In this document: positions 24,609 to 31,850 of the stretch, in pieces
How positions within the stretch are numbered: position 1 is the first letter of the stretch
Layout: each line of letters opens with the position of its first letter
From: DATKZH01 sp964475955
GTDB lineage: Bacteria; Planctomycetota; Planctomycetia; Pirellulales; Thermoguttaceae
DNA length: 42,786 bases
Direction of reading: 5' to 3'
Assembly (NCBI GenBank): GCA_964475955.1
Contig: CAYYZY010000052.1
Location: 1-42,786, forward strand
Made by a program: the position numbers and the translations under genes
Notes under the pieces: model-generated
Told to the model about the DNA's origin: nothing
Seen by the model: the letters and a program-made list of their open reading frames with translations, nothing else
The model's database searches: none

Positions 24609-26141
24609 CTAGTCCGCTTCCGGCCGAAGCAGGGGGAAAAGGATGACGTCGCGGATGCTCTGCGAGTTGGTCAGCAGCATCACCAGCCGGTCGATGCCGA
24701 TCCCCAGGCCGCCGGCCGGGGGCATGCCGTGTCGCAGGGCGCGGAGGAAGTCGCGGTCCATTCGGGCCATCGAGTCCTCTTCCGCCAGGCCGTCCAGTTG
24801 CCGCGTGAACAGCTCGCGCTGCAAGTCGGGGTCGTTCAGTTCCGTGTACGCGTTGGCCACCTCCATGCCCCGCACGAACAGCTCGAAACGCTCGGCGACC
24901 TGAGGGTCGTCGGCCTTGCGTTTCGTGAGGGGGCAAATGCCGGCCGGGTAGTCGAGCACGAACACGGGCCCGTCGAGCTTCGGCTCCACGTGCTCCTCGA
25001 ACACCTCGTTTTTGACCACGTCGGGGTGCTTGCCCGTGGTGTCCAGGCCGCAATCGTAGGCGAAGGCCTTCACCCGGTCGACGTCGTGAGGGTCCGTGCC
25101 GGTGTGCTCGGCGAACAGCTCGTCGTAAGTCTTGCGGGCGAACGGCGGGGTGTAGTCGACCTCGGCGTCGCCCCAGGGGAGCTTCAGGTCCTGCCCCGAC
25201 GCCCGGATGGCCTCGACCACCAGCTTCTCGGTCAGGTCCATCATCGTGCGGTAGTCGCCGTACGCCTGGTAGACCTCGAGCATGGTGAACTCAGGGTTGT
25301 GCTTCGGGCCGATCCCCTCATTGCGGTAAACGCGCCCCAGCTCGTACACCCGCTCGACGCCGCCCACCAAGAGCCGCTTCAGGTGCAGCTCCAGGGCGAT
25401 GCGCAGGTAGAGGTCGACGTCCAGCGCGTTGTGGTGCGTGACGAACGGCCGGGCGGCCGCCCCGCCGGGGATCGCGTGGAGCGTGGGCCCTTCGACTTCC
25501 ACGTACCCCTCGCCGGCCAGCGTGTTGCGGATCGACTGCACGATCCGCGTGCGCCGCAGGAACCGCTCCAGGACCCCTTCGGTGTGGATGAGGTCCACGT
25601 AGCGCATGCGCTGGCGCAGCTCCTTGTCGACCAGGCCCTTGTGCTTGGCCGGCGGCGGGGCGATCGACTTGGTGAGGAAGTGCAGATCCTCGGCGAAGAT
25701 GGTCAGCTCGCCCGTCTTGGTGCGCTTCAACTCGCCGTCGACGCCGACGATGTCGCCCAGGTCGAAGCACTGGGTCAGTGCCCAGTTCTCCTCGCCCACC
25801 TGGCGTTTGCCGATCATCACCTGGACCTGGCCGGTCCAGTCGCGAATGTCGAGGAAGACCAGCTTGCCCGCCTTGCGCTGAAGCACGATGCGCCCGGCCG
25901 CCCGAACGCTCGGCCCATGCTGCTCGGGCGGCTTGCCGGTCTGGCAGTCGCCGGTCGGCTCGACGACGATCTCGTTCTCCCGGCCGCGGATCGCGCCGAT
26001 CGGCTGGTGCCCGTCGAAACGTCCCCCCCACGGGTCGAAGCCCAGCTCGACGATCTTCTCCAGTTTCGCGCGCCGGGCCGCCTCGAGGGGACTTTCGTCG
26101 TCGCCTCCGTCGGGACCGGCGCCATTCGGTTCGTCAGCCAT
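24609..26141 (-). CDS. lysS: Lysyl-tRNA synthetase, class II
   Basis: A 510-residue cytoplasmic enzyme that charges tRNA-Lys. An N-terminal OB-fold anticodon-binding domain (about 75-165, GRIVLQRKAGKLVFLDIRD) is followed by the class II catalytic core. The core has motif 2 RVYRNEGIGPKHNPEFTMLE and motif 3 GLGIGIDRLVMLL near the C-terminus. Length and order are standard. The N-terminal 30 residues are a disordered acidic leader. The ATG at 26141 is preceded by a good sigma-70-type promoter at 26191-26218, so it is probably its own transcription unit. Confidence 0.97.
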   Translation of the reverse strand: MADEPNGAGPDGGDDESPLEAARRAKLEKIVELGFDPWGGRFDGHQPIGAIRGRENEIVVEPTGDCQTGKPPEQHGPSVRAAGRIVLQRKAGKLVFLDIRDWTGQVQVMIGKRQVGEENWALTQCFDLGDIVGVDGELKRTKTGELTIFAEDLHFLTKSIAPPPAKHKGLVDKELRQRMRYVDLIHTEGVLERFLRRTRIVQSIRNTLAGEGYVEVEGPTLHAIPGGAAARPFVTHHNALDVDLYLRIALELHLKRLLVGGVERVYELGRVYRNEGIGPKHNPEFTMLEVYQAYGDYRTMMDLTEKLVVEAIRASGQDLKLPWGDAEVDYTPPFARKTYDELFAEHTGTDPHDVDRVKAFAYDCGLDTTGKHPDVVKNEVFEEHVEPKLDGPVFVLDYPAGICPLTKRKADDPQVAERFELFVRGMEVANAYTELNDPDLQRELFTRQLDGLAEEDSMARMDRDFLRALRHGMPPAGGLGIGIDRLVMLLTNSQSIRDVILFPLLRPEAD

Positions 26142-26190
26142 TCACAACTCGGGGGGAGACGGAGTCTGGGGAGGGTCTGCGGATCGGGAC

Positions 26191-26218
26191 ATTCTAATGA
26201 ATGGGCTCCCCGGGTCAA
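26191..26218 (-). promoter_or_regulatory. Sigma-70-type promoter of lysS
   Basis: On the minus strand TTGACC (26213-26218), 16-bp spacer, TAGAAT (26191-26196). Transcription should start near 26184, leaving a leader of about 43 nt before the ATG. Confidence 0.65.
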
Positions 26219-26384
26219 TGTCGGCTGGACGCTCGCGCGAGGGAGTGGAGGCTTTGCGCGGGCTGGAGGGTCGGGGGCAAGGGATGGCCACGAAAAGCGC
26301 GATAAGGCGCGAGAAGTGCGGGAGGAGAGAATGGAAGGAAAGGGGGGTAGAGAGGACTTGGGGGTACGGTTTCGCGTTCGGCTC

Positions 26385-26518
26385 AACCCGTATTTCTCAC
26401 CAGCCACACCAACCCGAAGCGCAAGCGAGGCCCTGGCTTGCACTTCGCCTCGCTCGCGCTTCGGGTTGGTGTGGGGGCCGTGTTGTTCCGTGTCACCGGC
26501 TGGTGAGAAATGCGGGTT
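26385..26518. repeat. Nested inverted-repeat element, family 3 copy C (MITE-like)
   Basis: Outer 21-bp arms (26385-26405 and 26498-26518; AACCCG...CAGCC) differ at one position. Inner 26-bp arms (26406-26431 and 26447-26472; ACACCAACCCGAAGCGC...) also differ at one position. This is the planctomycete palindrome whose translation gives NPKRERG peptides. It lies in the 520-bp gap between lysS and the alpha/beta hydrolase, which otherwise holds only the lysS promoter. A relative is at 41283-41346. Confidence 0.85.
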
Positions 26519-26661
26519 AACGCTTCGGCTGGGACCGCATCTGCGCGGTCCGCCGACCGGGGAGGGTTCTGGAGACCCCCGATCTACAGGGTCGCTACGA
26601 GCGCCGCCCGGTAACGCCCCCATCAGGGCCAGGGTAGGTTCCCCCTGAAGGGTGGGGTGCG

Positions 26662-27534
26662 TCACTCCAGCCCGTCGAGGAATTCGATCAAGGTCTCGTA
26701 GTATTGGGGGGGCTGAGGGTCGTTGTGGTCGCCCCCGGGGATGCGGAAGAACTGCTTGGGCTCGTTGGCTGCCTCGAACAGCCGGCGGCCGTAGGAATCG
26801 GGGACGATGGTGTCGGCGTCGCCGTGGCTTTGGAGCAGGGGGCCGTGATAGTCGCCGATCTTGGCCAGGGAGTCGAGCCGGGTGCGCATCATGAGGCGGA
26901 CCGGGAGCCAGGGGTAGTGGTGAGCGGCCAGGTCGGGAACGGAAGTGAACGTGCTCTCCAGCACGAGCGCGCGGGCGCCGTCCCCCGCGGCCAGGTCGAC
27001 GGCTACGGCTCCGCCCACGGAACGCCCTATCACGACCACCTCGCTTTCGGCAATGCCTTCGCGCTCGGCGAGCCAGGCCCGGGCGGCCCGGGCGTCGGCG
27101 AGGATGCCTTGCTCGTTGGGCTTTCCCTGGCTGTGTCCGTAGCCGCGGTAGTCGAACAGGAGGACCGACGCGCCGACGAACTCGCTCAGCGTATGGAGCG
27201 TTTCCGCCCGGTGGGTCACGTTCCCGGCGTTGCCGTGGCAGAAGAGCACGACTGCGCGGGGGTCGTCGCGCCCGGCGTACCAGCCGTGGAGCCGGAGGCC
27301 GTCGGGCGAGGTGAACCAGGCGTCTTCGACGGTGAGCCAGTCGGGGTCCCAATCGCCCTCGGGATAGGGCATGGGGAAGAAGATCAGCGATTCCTCGAGC
27401 AGCATCAGCACCCCCATGCAAACCAGGTAGCCGCCCACCAGCGCGGCCAGGTAGGGCCATCGGACATAGAACCGGCGGCGTTTGGGCCGCGGGGGGCGTT
27501 CGGCGGTCGACGAGCCTTCGCTCGCATCTGGCAT
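26662..27534 (-). CDS. Membrane-anchored alpha/beta hydrolase
   Basis: A 290-residue protein of the COG1073/ABHD13-like group. After a short basic, disordered N-terminus comes one transmembrane segment (YLAALVGGYLVCMGVLMLLE, about 28-47), then the hydrolase fold. Visible: oxyanion-region FCHGNAGN, nucleophile elbow GRSVGGAV (Ser), acid Asp in SHGDADTIVP and His in GGDHNDP. The substrate is unknown; esterase, thioesterase or peptidase activity is possible. The start at 27534 is preferred to 27597 because GGGAG lies just upstream and the extra residues look non-native. Downstream of the DUF1571 gene by 123 bp on the same strand, so it may be co-expressed from the sigma-54 promoter at 28701-28716. 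Confidence 0.85.
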   Translation of the reverse strand: MPDASEGSSTAERPPRPKRRRFYVRWPYLAALVGGYLVCMGVLMLLEESLIFFPMPYPEGDWDPDWLTVEDAWFTSPDGLRLHGWYAGRDDPRAVVLFCHGNAGNVTHRAETLHTLSEFVGASVLLFDYRGYGHSQGKPNEQGILADARAARAWLAEREGIAESEVVVIGRSVGGAVAVDLAAGDGARALVLESTFTSVPDLAAHHYPWLPVRLMMRTRLDSLAKIGDYHGPLLQSHGDADTIVPDSYGRRLFEAANEPKQFFRIPGGDHNDPQPPQYYETLIEFLDGLE

Positions 27535-27657
27535 CCGCGACTCCCGGAGGAGCAGGCCCGGAGGTAAAAGAGAAACAAAGCGACCTCGGTCCGGCATTGT
27601 AGCCGGCGCGAGGTCGCGGGTCCACCGGATGGTTTCGGGGGGGCGCGTCGTTGGGCG

Positions 27658-28590
27658 TTAGAACCCGTAGTTGGGATTGCGGACGTCGAAGTCGGCGTCG
27701 GTGAAGCCGTTGTTGACTTTCAGGTCGAGGTAGGTGTACTGCTCGACCAACGGGGGTTTTTCGCCCGGCTTGGCGGGCCAGTCGTACGCCTCGTAGCGGA
27801 TGGGGACGTTCAGCTCGTCGTCGATGAAGATCCTGGCCAGGTGGAAGAGGAAGTTGCGGCGCGGCACGGGGTGCGTCACCTGGAGGCACGTGCATGCGCG
27901 TCCGTTCAGCTTCACGCCCGGAATGAACTTCACCTCGCACTCGCCGTACTTCGAGTCTTTCTGGGCGACTTCCAGGAGCCGCTGGACCAGGTGGAGGATG
28001 CCGATGTCGGTGATCGGGTAGCGGTTGCCGTCCATGGCCAGCGCGCTGGTCGGCTTCAACGAGACGGTGCCGAAGATGGCCTTCATGCCGGTCCCGTGCG
28101 CCCACATCTTCCCGTCGTTCTTGTTCTCGACCCACATCACCTCCTGGCCCTGGAGGCTGTCGGGCTTGAGGAAGTAGAGGTACACGCTGAACGGCTTGTG
28201 GCGCACCTTGAGGTAGATGTACTGCTCGTCGAGCAGCTCGCCCTCGACGCGCTCGCGCTTGACCAACACGGCCGAGTAGTCCTGGATCTGCCGCATGTTG
28301 TGCAAGCCCTCCCGGGCCCAGCGGATCGCCGGCGCCAACGGGTGCTCGCGCGGTTGGGCGGGCGCCTGCGGCTGGACCACGCCGCCGGCTCGCTCGGCGA
28401 CCCGATACGGGGGGCGCACCCCGGCCGCCGGTTGCCGTTGCGACTGGGCGGCCGGACCATACGCGCCGTCGTACGGGTTGCGGCCCTGCCGCGACGCGTC
28501 GCGATCCTGGGCCGCGGCCGCCGAGGCCAAACAGGCCGACGCCGCCAGCGCGGCCAGCCAACCGTAACGGGGCGGATTCCTCGTGGCCAT
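27658..28590 (-). CDS. DUF1571 exported protein
   Basis: A 310-residue protein with a signal peptide (MATRNPPRYGWLAALAASACLASAAAAQ), a Gln/Pro-rich linker (about 30-85) and a DUF1571 domain (about 90-305, with NMRQIQDYSAVLVKRERVEG, IYLKVRHKPFSVYLYFL, DLKVNNGFTDADFDVRNP). The family is widespread in planctomycetes and proteobacteria. Its fold is related to LolA/LolB-type lipid- or lipoprotein-carrier sheets, so an envelope carrier role is inferred only. The start at 28590 is the first Met before the signal. An exact sigma-54 promoter lies about 110 bp upstream, an unusual feature that suggests conditional expression. Confidence 0.85.
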   Translation of the reverse strand: MATRNPPRYGWLAALAASACLASAAAAQDRDASRQGRNPYDGAYGPAAQSQRQPAAGVRPPYRVAERAGGVVQPQAPAQPREHPLAPAIRWAREGLHNMRQIQDYSAVLVKRERVEGELLDEQYIYLKVRHKPFSVYLYFLKPDSLQGQEVMWVENKNDGKMWAHGTGMKAIFGTVSLKPTSALAMDGNRYPITDIGILHLVQRLLEVAQKDSKYGECEVKFIPGVKLNGRACTCLQVTHPVPRRNFLFHLARIFIDDELNVPIRYEAYDWPAKPGEKPPLVEQYTYLDLKVNNGFTDADFDVRNPNYGF

Positions 28591-28700
28591 GAACTGCTCC
28601 CCTGTCGTGCGATCTGGATCGGTACGGAAGTCGACCTCGAGGCCGGCGATGCCTGCTGCCCGGCAATCCAGGCCCTTGCGGAGTATGTTGCATCGGTTGT

Positions 28701-28716
28701 GCAACTTGCGTGCCAA
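28701..28716 (-). promoter_or_regulatory. Sigma-54 (RpoN) promoter of the DUF1571 gene
   Basis: On the minus strand T-TGGCACG-CAAG-TTGC, an exact -24/-12 consensus match. Its -12 half overlaps an inverted repeat GTTGCA/TGCAAC (28688-28693 and 28700-28705). The start would be near 28689, giving a leader of about 100 nt. It lies in the 368-bp divergent region 28591-28958 shared with the metallo-hydrolase gene. In that region I see no convincing plus-strand promoter, although a TTGACA occurs at about 28832. Confidence 0.75.
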
Positions 28717-28958
28717 ATCGGCCCAGGCCGCCTGCCCGCCGGGGTTCGCTTGCGGTTTCGTCCGGCAGCGCCTCCCCAAGGAGGATGGTCCTGGGCATCA
28801 CCACCCTTTTCGTCGCCCTCGCCACATCGGGTTGACAAAATTACAATGGACCGACCGCTGCCGCCACGCTTGCCCATCTCGCGCCTCTGGGCGGGTCGCG
28901 GCGTGCTGCAATCATTCTGCAATTTACCCAGTTTCCGCGATCCTGAGGAGGTCAGTTT

Positions 28959-29612
28959 GTGAATCCGCCGGAATTGCAGCTTGCCAGCATCGTCTCCGCC
29001 GCCTTCGAGGAGAACGCCTACGTCGCCCAACTCCAGGGGCGCAAGGACTGCCTGGTGATCGATCCGGGCCTCGAGCCGGAAAACATCGTGGCCTACCTCG
29101 AAGCCCACGAGCTGGAGCCGGCCGCCATCCTGAACACCCATGGGCACATGGACCACATCGGCGGCAACGCCGCGCTGAAAGAGCGCTGGCCCGACTGTCC
29201 GCTGGTGATCGGCCACGGCGACGCACCCAAGCTGACCGACGCAAGCCTGAACCTCTCGGGCGACGTGGGCATGGCCATGACCAGCCCGGCCGCCGACGTG
29301 ACGGTCCGCGACGGCGACACCTACTCGGCCGCGGGATTCGATCTCGAGGTGCGCGAGATTCCCGGCCACACGACCGGCCACGTGGTCTACCTCTGGAGGG
29401 AGCACGACCCGCCGATCGTCTTCGTCGGCGACGTGATCTTCGCCCAGAGCATCGGCCGATCCGACTTCCCGGGCGGCGACTTCAACCAACTGCGCGACGG
29501 CATCCACCAGAAGCTCTTCACGCTGCCCGACGAAACGGTTCTCCTCTCCGGCCACGGCCCGCAGACCACGGTGGGCCGGGAGAAGCAATCGAACCCGTTC
29601 GTGGGGCTGTAG
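28959..29612 (+). CDS. Metallo-beta-lactamase-fold hydrolase, glyoxalase II-like
   Basis: A 217-residue cytoplasmic hydrolase. The zinc motif NTHGHMDHIGG gives His61, His63, Asp65 and His66. GHTTGH, FVGDVIF (bridging Asp) and SGHGPQTTVG complete the metal sites. The fold and length match the YcbL/glyoxalase II-like group, which hydrolyses thioesters; the exact substrate is not certain. The GTG at 28959 has an excellent GAGGAGG 7 nt upstream. It is the only intact plus-strand gene between polX and the GH92 gene. It runs towards the broken toxin gene, with 9 bp between stops. Confidence 0.9.
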   Translation: MNPPELQLASIVSAAFEENAYVAQLQGRKDCLVIDPGLEPENIVAYLEAHELEPAAILNTHGHMDHIGGNAALKERWPDCPLVIGHGDAPKLTDASLNLSGDVGMAMTSPAADVTVRDGDTYSAAGFDLEVREIPGHTTGHVVYLWREHDPPIVFVGDVIFAQSIGRSDFPGGDFNQLRDGIHQKLFTLPDETVLLSGHGPQTTVGREKQSNPFVGL

Positions 29613-29621
29613 GCGCGCATT

Positions 29622-30028
29622 TCAGGGTTCGGTTCGGAATCCGGCCTGCTCGAAATGGCGGTCGAACGTTAACGCCGTGATTAGGTTGAGTCTTTCCATC
29701 ACGACGAACGACACGCAGTCCGTGAGCGAGTAGCGTTTGTCCTGATGTCGCTGAAGATATGCCCAGCCGGCTTCGAAGAGCGTCTGGTCGACGTGGACCA
29801 GGTCGACCGCGGCGCTACGCAAGAGACTGTTGCCTACTTCCCAGCGCCTTTTCGTGAACGCCACGGCCATTGAAGAACGTGACAATCTCATCGAAAACGT
29901 ATGACGTGGTGACAAGGGGGGCGCACCACCGGCGGTCTGCTTCCAGTGTTCGGCGGCCGCTCGAGGTTCTGATCGTTGGCCAACTCCAACGCCAGAACGT
30001 ATCCCGTATCCAGGAAGCGCTTGTTCAT
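29622..30028 (-). pseudogene. vapC: VapC-type PIN-domain toxin, broken by frameshifts
   Basis: Three frames must be joined to recover a PIN domain. ATG at 30028 gives MNKRFLDTGYVLALELANDQNLER (first acidic site). A second frame gives AAAEHWKQTAGGAPP. A third gives LVTTSYVFDEIVTFFNGRGVHEKAL. A return to the second frame gives EVGNSLLRSAAVDLVHVDQTLFEAGW and YSLTDCVSFVVMERL, ending ALTFDRHFEQAGF. PIN ribonucleases of VapBC systems cleave tRNA or rRNA. As written no full-length product can be made. Sequencing error is an alternative, but three shifts in 400 bp favour decay. The start overlaps the antitoxin stop by 4 bp. Confidence 0.75.
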
Positions 30029-30234
30029 TCGCGGTAGAGATGCCGATCGTGGTTCGTCGAAGCGTCGTCGACATCGAGATGGATGGGGTCCTTGCCGAGC
30101 TGCACGATCGGATCATCGAGCGGCACGGGCACGACCACGACGCGGTCCTTCTCCCGATGGATCTCCACCTCCTCGACTCCCTGGAACCACTGTTTGGGGA
30201 GGGTAACCCCCTCGTCCGTCACTTTGCTGCGCAT
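30025..30234 (-). CDS. vapB: AbrB/MazE-like antitoxin of the VapBC pair
   Basis: A 69-residue protein. Residues 1-45 (MRSKVTDEGVTLPKQWFQGVEEVEIHREKDRVVVVP) form a swapped-hairpin AbrB-like DNA-binding domain. The acidic C-terminal tail (DPIVQLGKDPIHLDVDDAS) is the usual toxin-wrapping part. Start at the ATG at 30234 with GGGAGAG upstream. Its 3' end overlaps the toxin start by 4 bp (ATGA). It appears intact while its toxin is broken. Antitoxins of this type repress their own operon, here presumably at the TATAAT promoter at 30267-30272. Confidence 0.85.
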   Translation of the reverse strand: MRSKVTDEGVTLPKQWFQGVEEVEIHREKDRVVVVPVPLDDPIVQLGKDPIHLDVDDASTNHDRHLYRE

Positions 30235-30266
30235 TCGGTCTCTCCCAAGCGGGCGACGCTTGTGGC

Positions 30267-30272
30267 ATTATA
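30267..30272 (-). promoter_or_regulatory. -10 box of the VapBC promoter
   Basis: A perfect TATAAT on the minus strand, about 33 bp upstream of the antitoxin ATG. The -35 region is weak (CTGGTC-like, about 18 bp further up). The flanking sequence is a plausible autorepression site. Confidence 0.55.
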
Positions 30273-30420
30273 CTGCCAAAGCCCGAACAGGACCAGTCTT
30301 TCCGAACGCGCGGCGGTGGCCATCTCCGGCGACTGCTAGCCCCACGGCTGGCACCTCCGCGCTCCCGAAGCGCTCTTCGTACGCCGACGCGATGAGCGTG
30401 AAACGGTAGGGCACGGCCGG

Positions 30421-31767
30421 CTACAGGGTCCAGCCTTCGCGATACTCCCGGTGCAGATACTGGTTGGCCTCGGGCATGTTCGTGATCTCGAAGGCCTCCG
30501 GATCCCAGTGCAGTTTGGTCTTGGTGAGCTTCTGTTTGACGGCCGGGCGCAGGGCGACGTTCCCCAACAGCACCACCTGGGCCAGGAGCCCGGCGTGATC
30601 CGGGAAGTTCGAGCCGGCCGGTTTGCCCCCTTTGCAGGCCAGGATCCATTCCTGGTGATGGCCGGGCGAACGTTCCAGCTTCCGGGGAGGCTTGCCGTAC
30701 TCCTGCTGCCGGGATTCGGGGATCAGGCGGCCTCCGAAGATCTTGCCCTTCTCGCCGACGTACAGGGCGCCGTTGGTGCCCCACGAGCGGCCCTCCTCCA
30801 ACTCCGGCGGCCGGGGCGGCTTCATGCCGCCGTCGTACCAGTGGACGTTGACCGGCCCCATATCGCCCCGGGCGGGGAACTCGTACGTGACGCGCGAGGC
30901 GACCGGGTACGTCTCGTCGTTGACCAGCGTGCAACAGGCGGCGACCGTGGTCGGGTGCCCCAGCTTCAGCGCGCGGAAGACCGGATCGAGGCTGTGGCAG
31001 CCGATGTCGCCCAGCGCGCCGGTGCCGAAGTCCCACCAGCCGCGCCACTTGAAGGGGACGTACGCCGGGTGATAGGGGCGCTCGGGGGCCGGGCCGAGCC
31101 ATAGGTTCCAGTCGAGCGTGTCGGGCACCGGCGGGGTCTCGGTCGGCCGGTCGACGCCCTGCGGCCAGTAGACGTCGTTGATCCCTCGCACGGGGCGATC
31201 GGTCCAGACGTGCACGTCGTGGACCTGGCCGATGGCTCCGTCCCAGATCGTTTCGCACAGCAGGCGCACCTCCTCACCCGCCTGGCCCTGGTTGCCCATC
31301 TGGGTGGCGACCCCGTGCTCGCGCGCCGCCTCGGCCACCGCGCGGGCCTCGTACACGCTGTGGGTCAGCGGTTTCTCGCAGTAGACGTGCTTGCCGCGTT
31401 TGATGGCCGCGACCGAGGCCACGGCGTGGCAGTGGTCGGGCGTGGCGACGATCACGGCGTCGACGTTCTTGTCCTCCTTGTCGAGCATTTCGCGGAAGTC
31501 TCTGTACTTTGCGGCGTCGGGGTAGCGCCGAAACGCTCCCGCGGCCCGTTGCCAGTCGACGTCGCACAGCGCGACGATATTCTCGCTCTCGACCGCCTGG
31601 AGGTCGCCGCCTCCACGCCCTCCCACGCCGATGCCGGCGACGTTCAGCTTTTCGCTGGGCGGCGTCTTCTCGGCACCTCCCAACACGTGGCGGGGGACGA
31701 CCGTCGCCGCCGCCACGCCGGCGGCCGCGCCCAGGAATCGACGTCGTGTGGTTTCGTTTTTCTGCAC
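30421..31767 (-). CDS. Tat-exported Gfo/Idh/MocA family oxidoreductase
   Basis: A 448-residue NAD(P)-dependent oxidoreductase. The N-terminus has a twin-arginine signal (ETTRRRFLGAAAGVAAATVVPRHVLGG). Then come a Rossmann fold with VAGIGVGGRGGGDL, the EKP motif HVYCEKPLT, and an alpha/beta sheet domain (GDIGCHSLDPVFRALKLG). Tat export of Gfo/Idh proteins is common in planctomycetes and suggests the cofactor is bound before export. The substrate is probably a sugar or inositol derivative. The start is set at the GTG at 31767 with AAGGAG upstream; a TTG at 31785 is possible but lies before the ribosome-binding site. The DegT-like gene lies 83 bp upstream on the same strand, so they may share a transcript. 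Confidence 0.88.
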   Translation of the reverse strand: MQKNETTRRRFLGAAAGVAAATVVPRHVLGGAEKTPPSEKLNVAGIGVGGRGGGDLQAVESENIVALCDVDWQRAAGAFRRYPDAAKYRDFREMLDKEDKNVDAVIVATPDHCHAVASVAAIKRGKHVYCEKPLTHSVYEARAVAEAAREHGVATQMGNQGQAGEEVRLLCETIWDGAIGQVHDVHVWTDRPVRGINDVYWPQGVDRPTETPPVPDTLDWNLWLGPAPERPYHPAYVPFKWRGWWDFGTGALGDIGCHSLDPVFRALKLGHPTTVAACCTLVNDETYPVASRVTYEFPARGDMGPVNVHWYDGGMKPPRPPELEEGRSWGTNGALYVGEKGKIFGGRLIPESRQQEYGKPPRKLERSPGHHQEWILACKGGKPAGSNFPDHAGLLAQVVLLGNVALRPAVKQKLTKTKLHWDPEAFEITNMPEANQYLHREYREGWTL

Positions 31768-31850
31768 GGCACTACTCCTTCTCAAAACGGGTGTGCGTTT
31801 CCAGCCTGACCGCCGGCAGTCAGTACGTCCCTACATCAATCGGCGCGACT

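Noticed and set aside
26385..26518. CRISPR or protein-coding interpretation of the NPKRERG palindrome
   Set aside because: There are two arms only, with no regularly spaced repeats or spacers; coding potential arises from the palindrome itself.
25817..28825. 1,002-residue minus-strand open frame across lysS, the repeat and two other genes
   Set aside because: It overlaps three well-identified genes in another frame and is Arg/Pro/Gly-rich throughout, so it is a compositional artefact.
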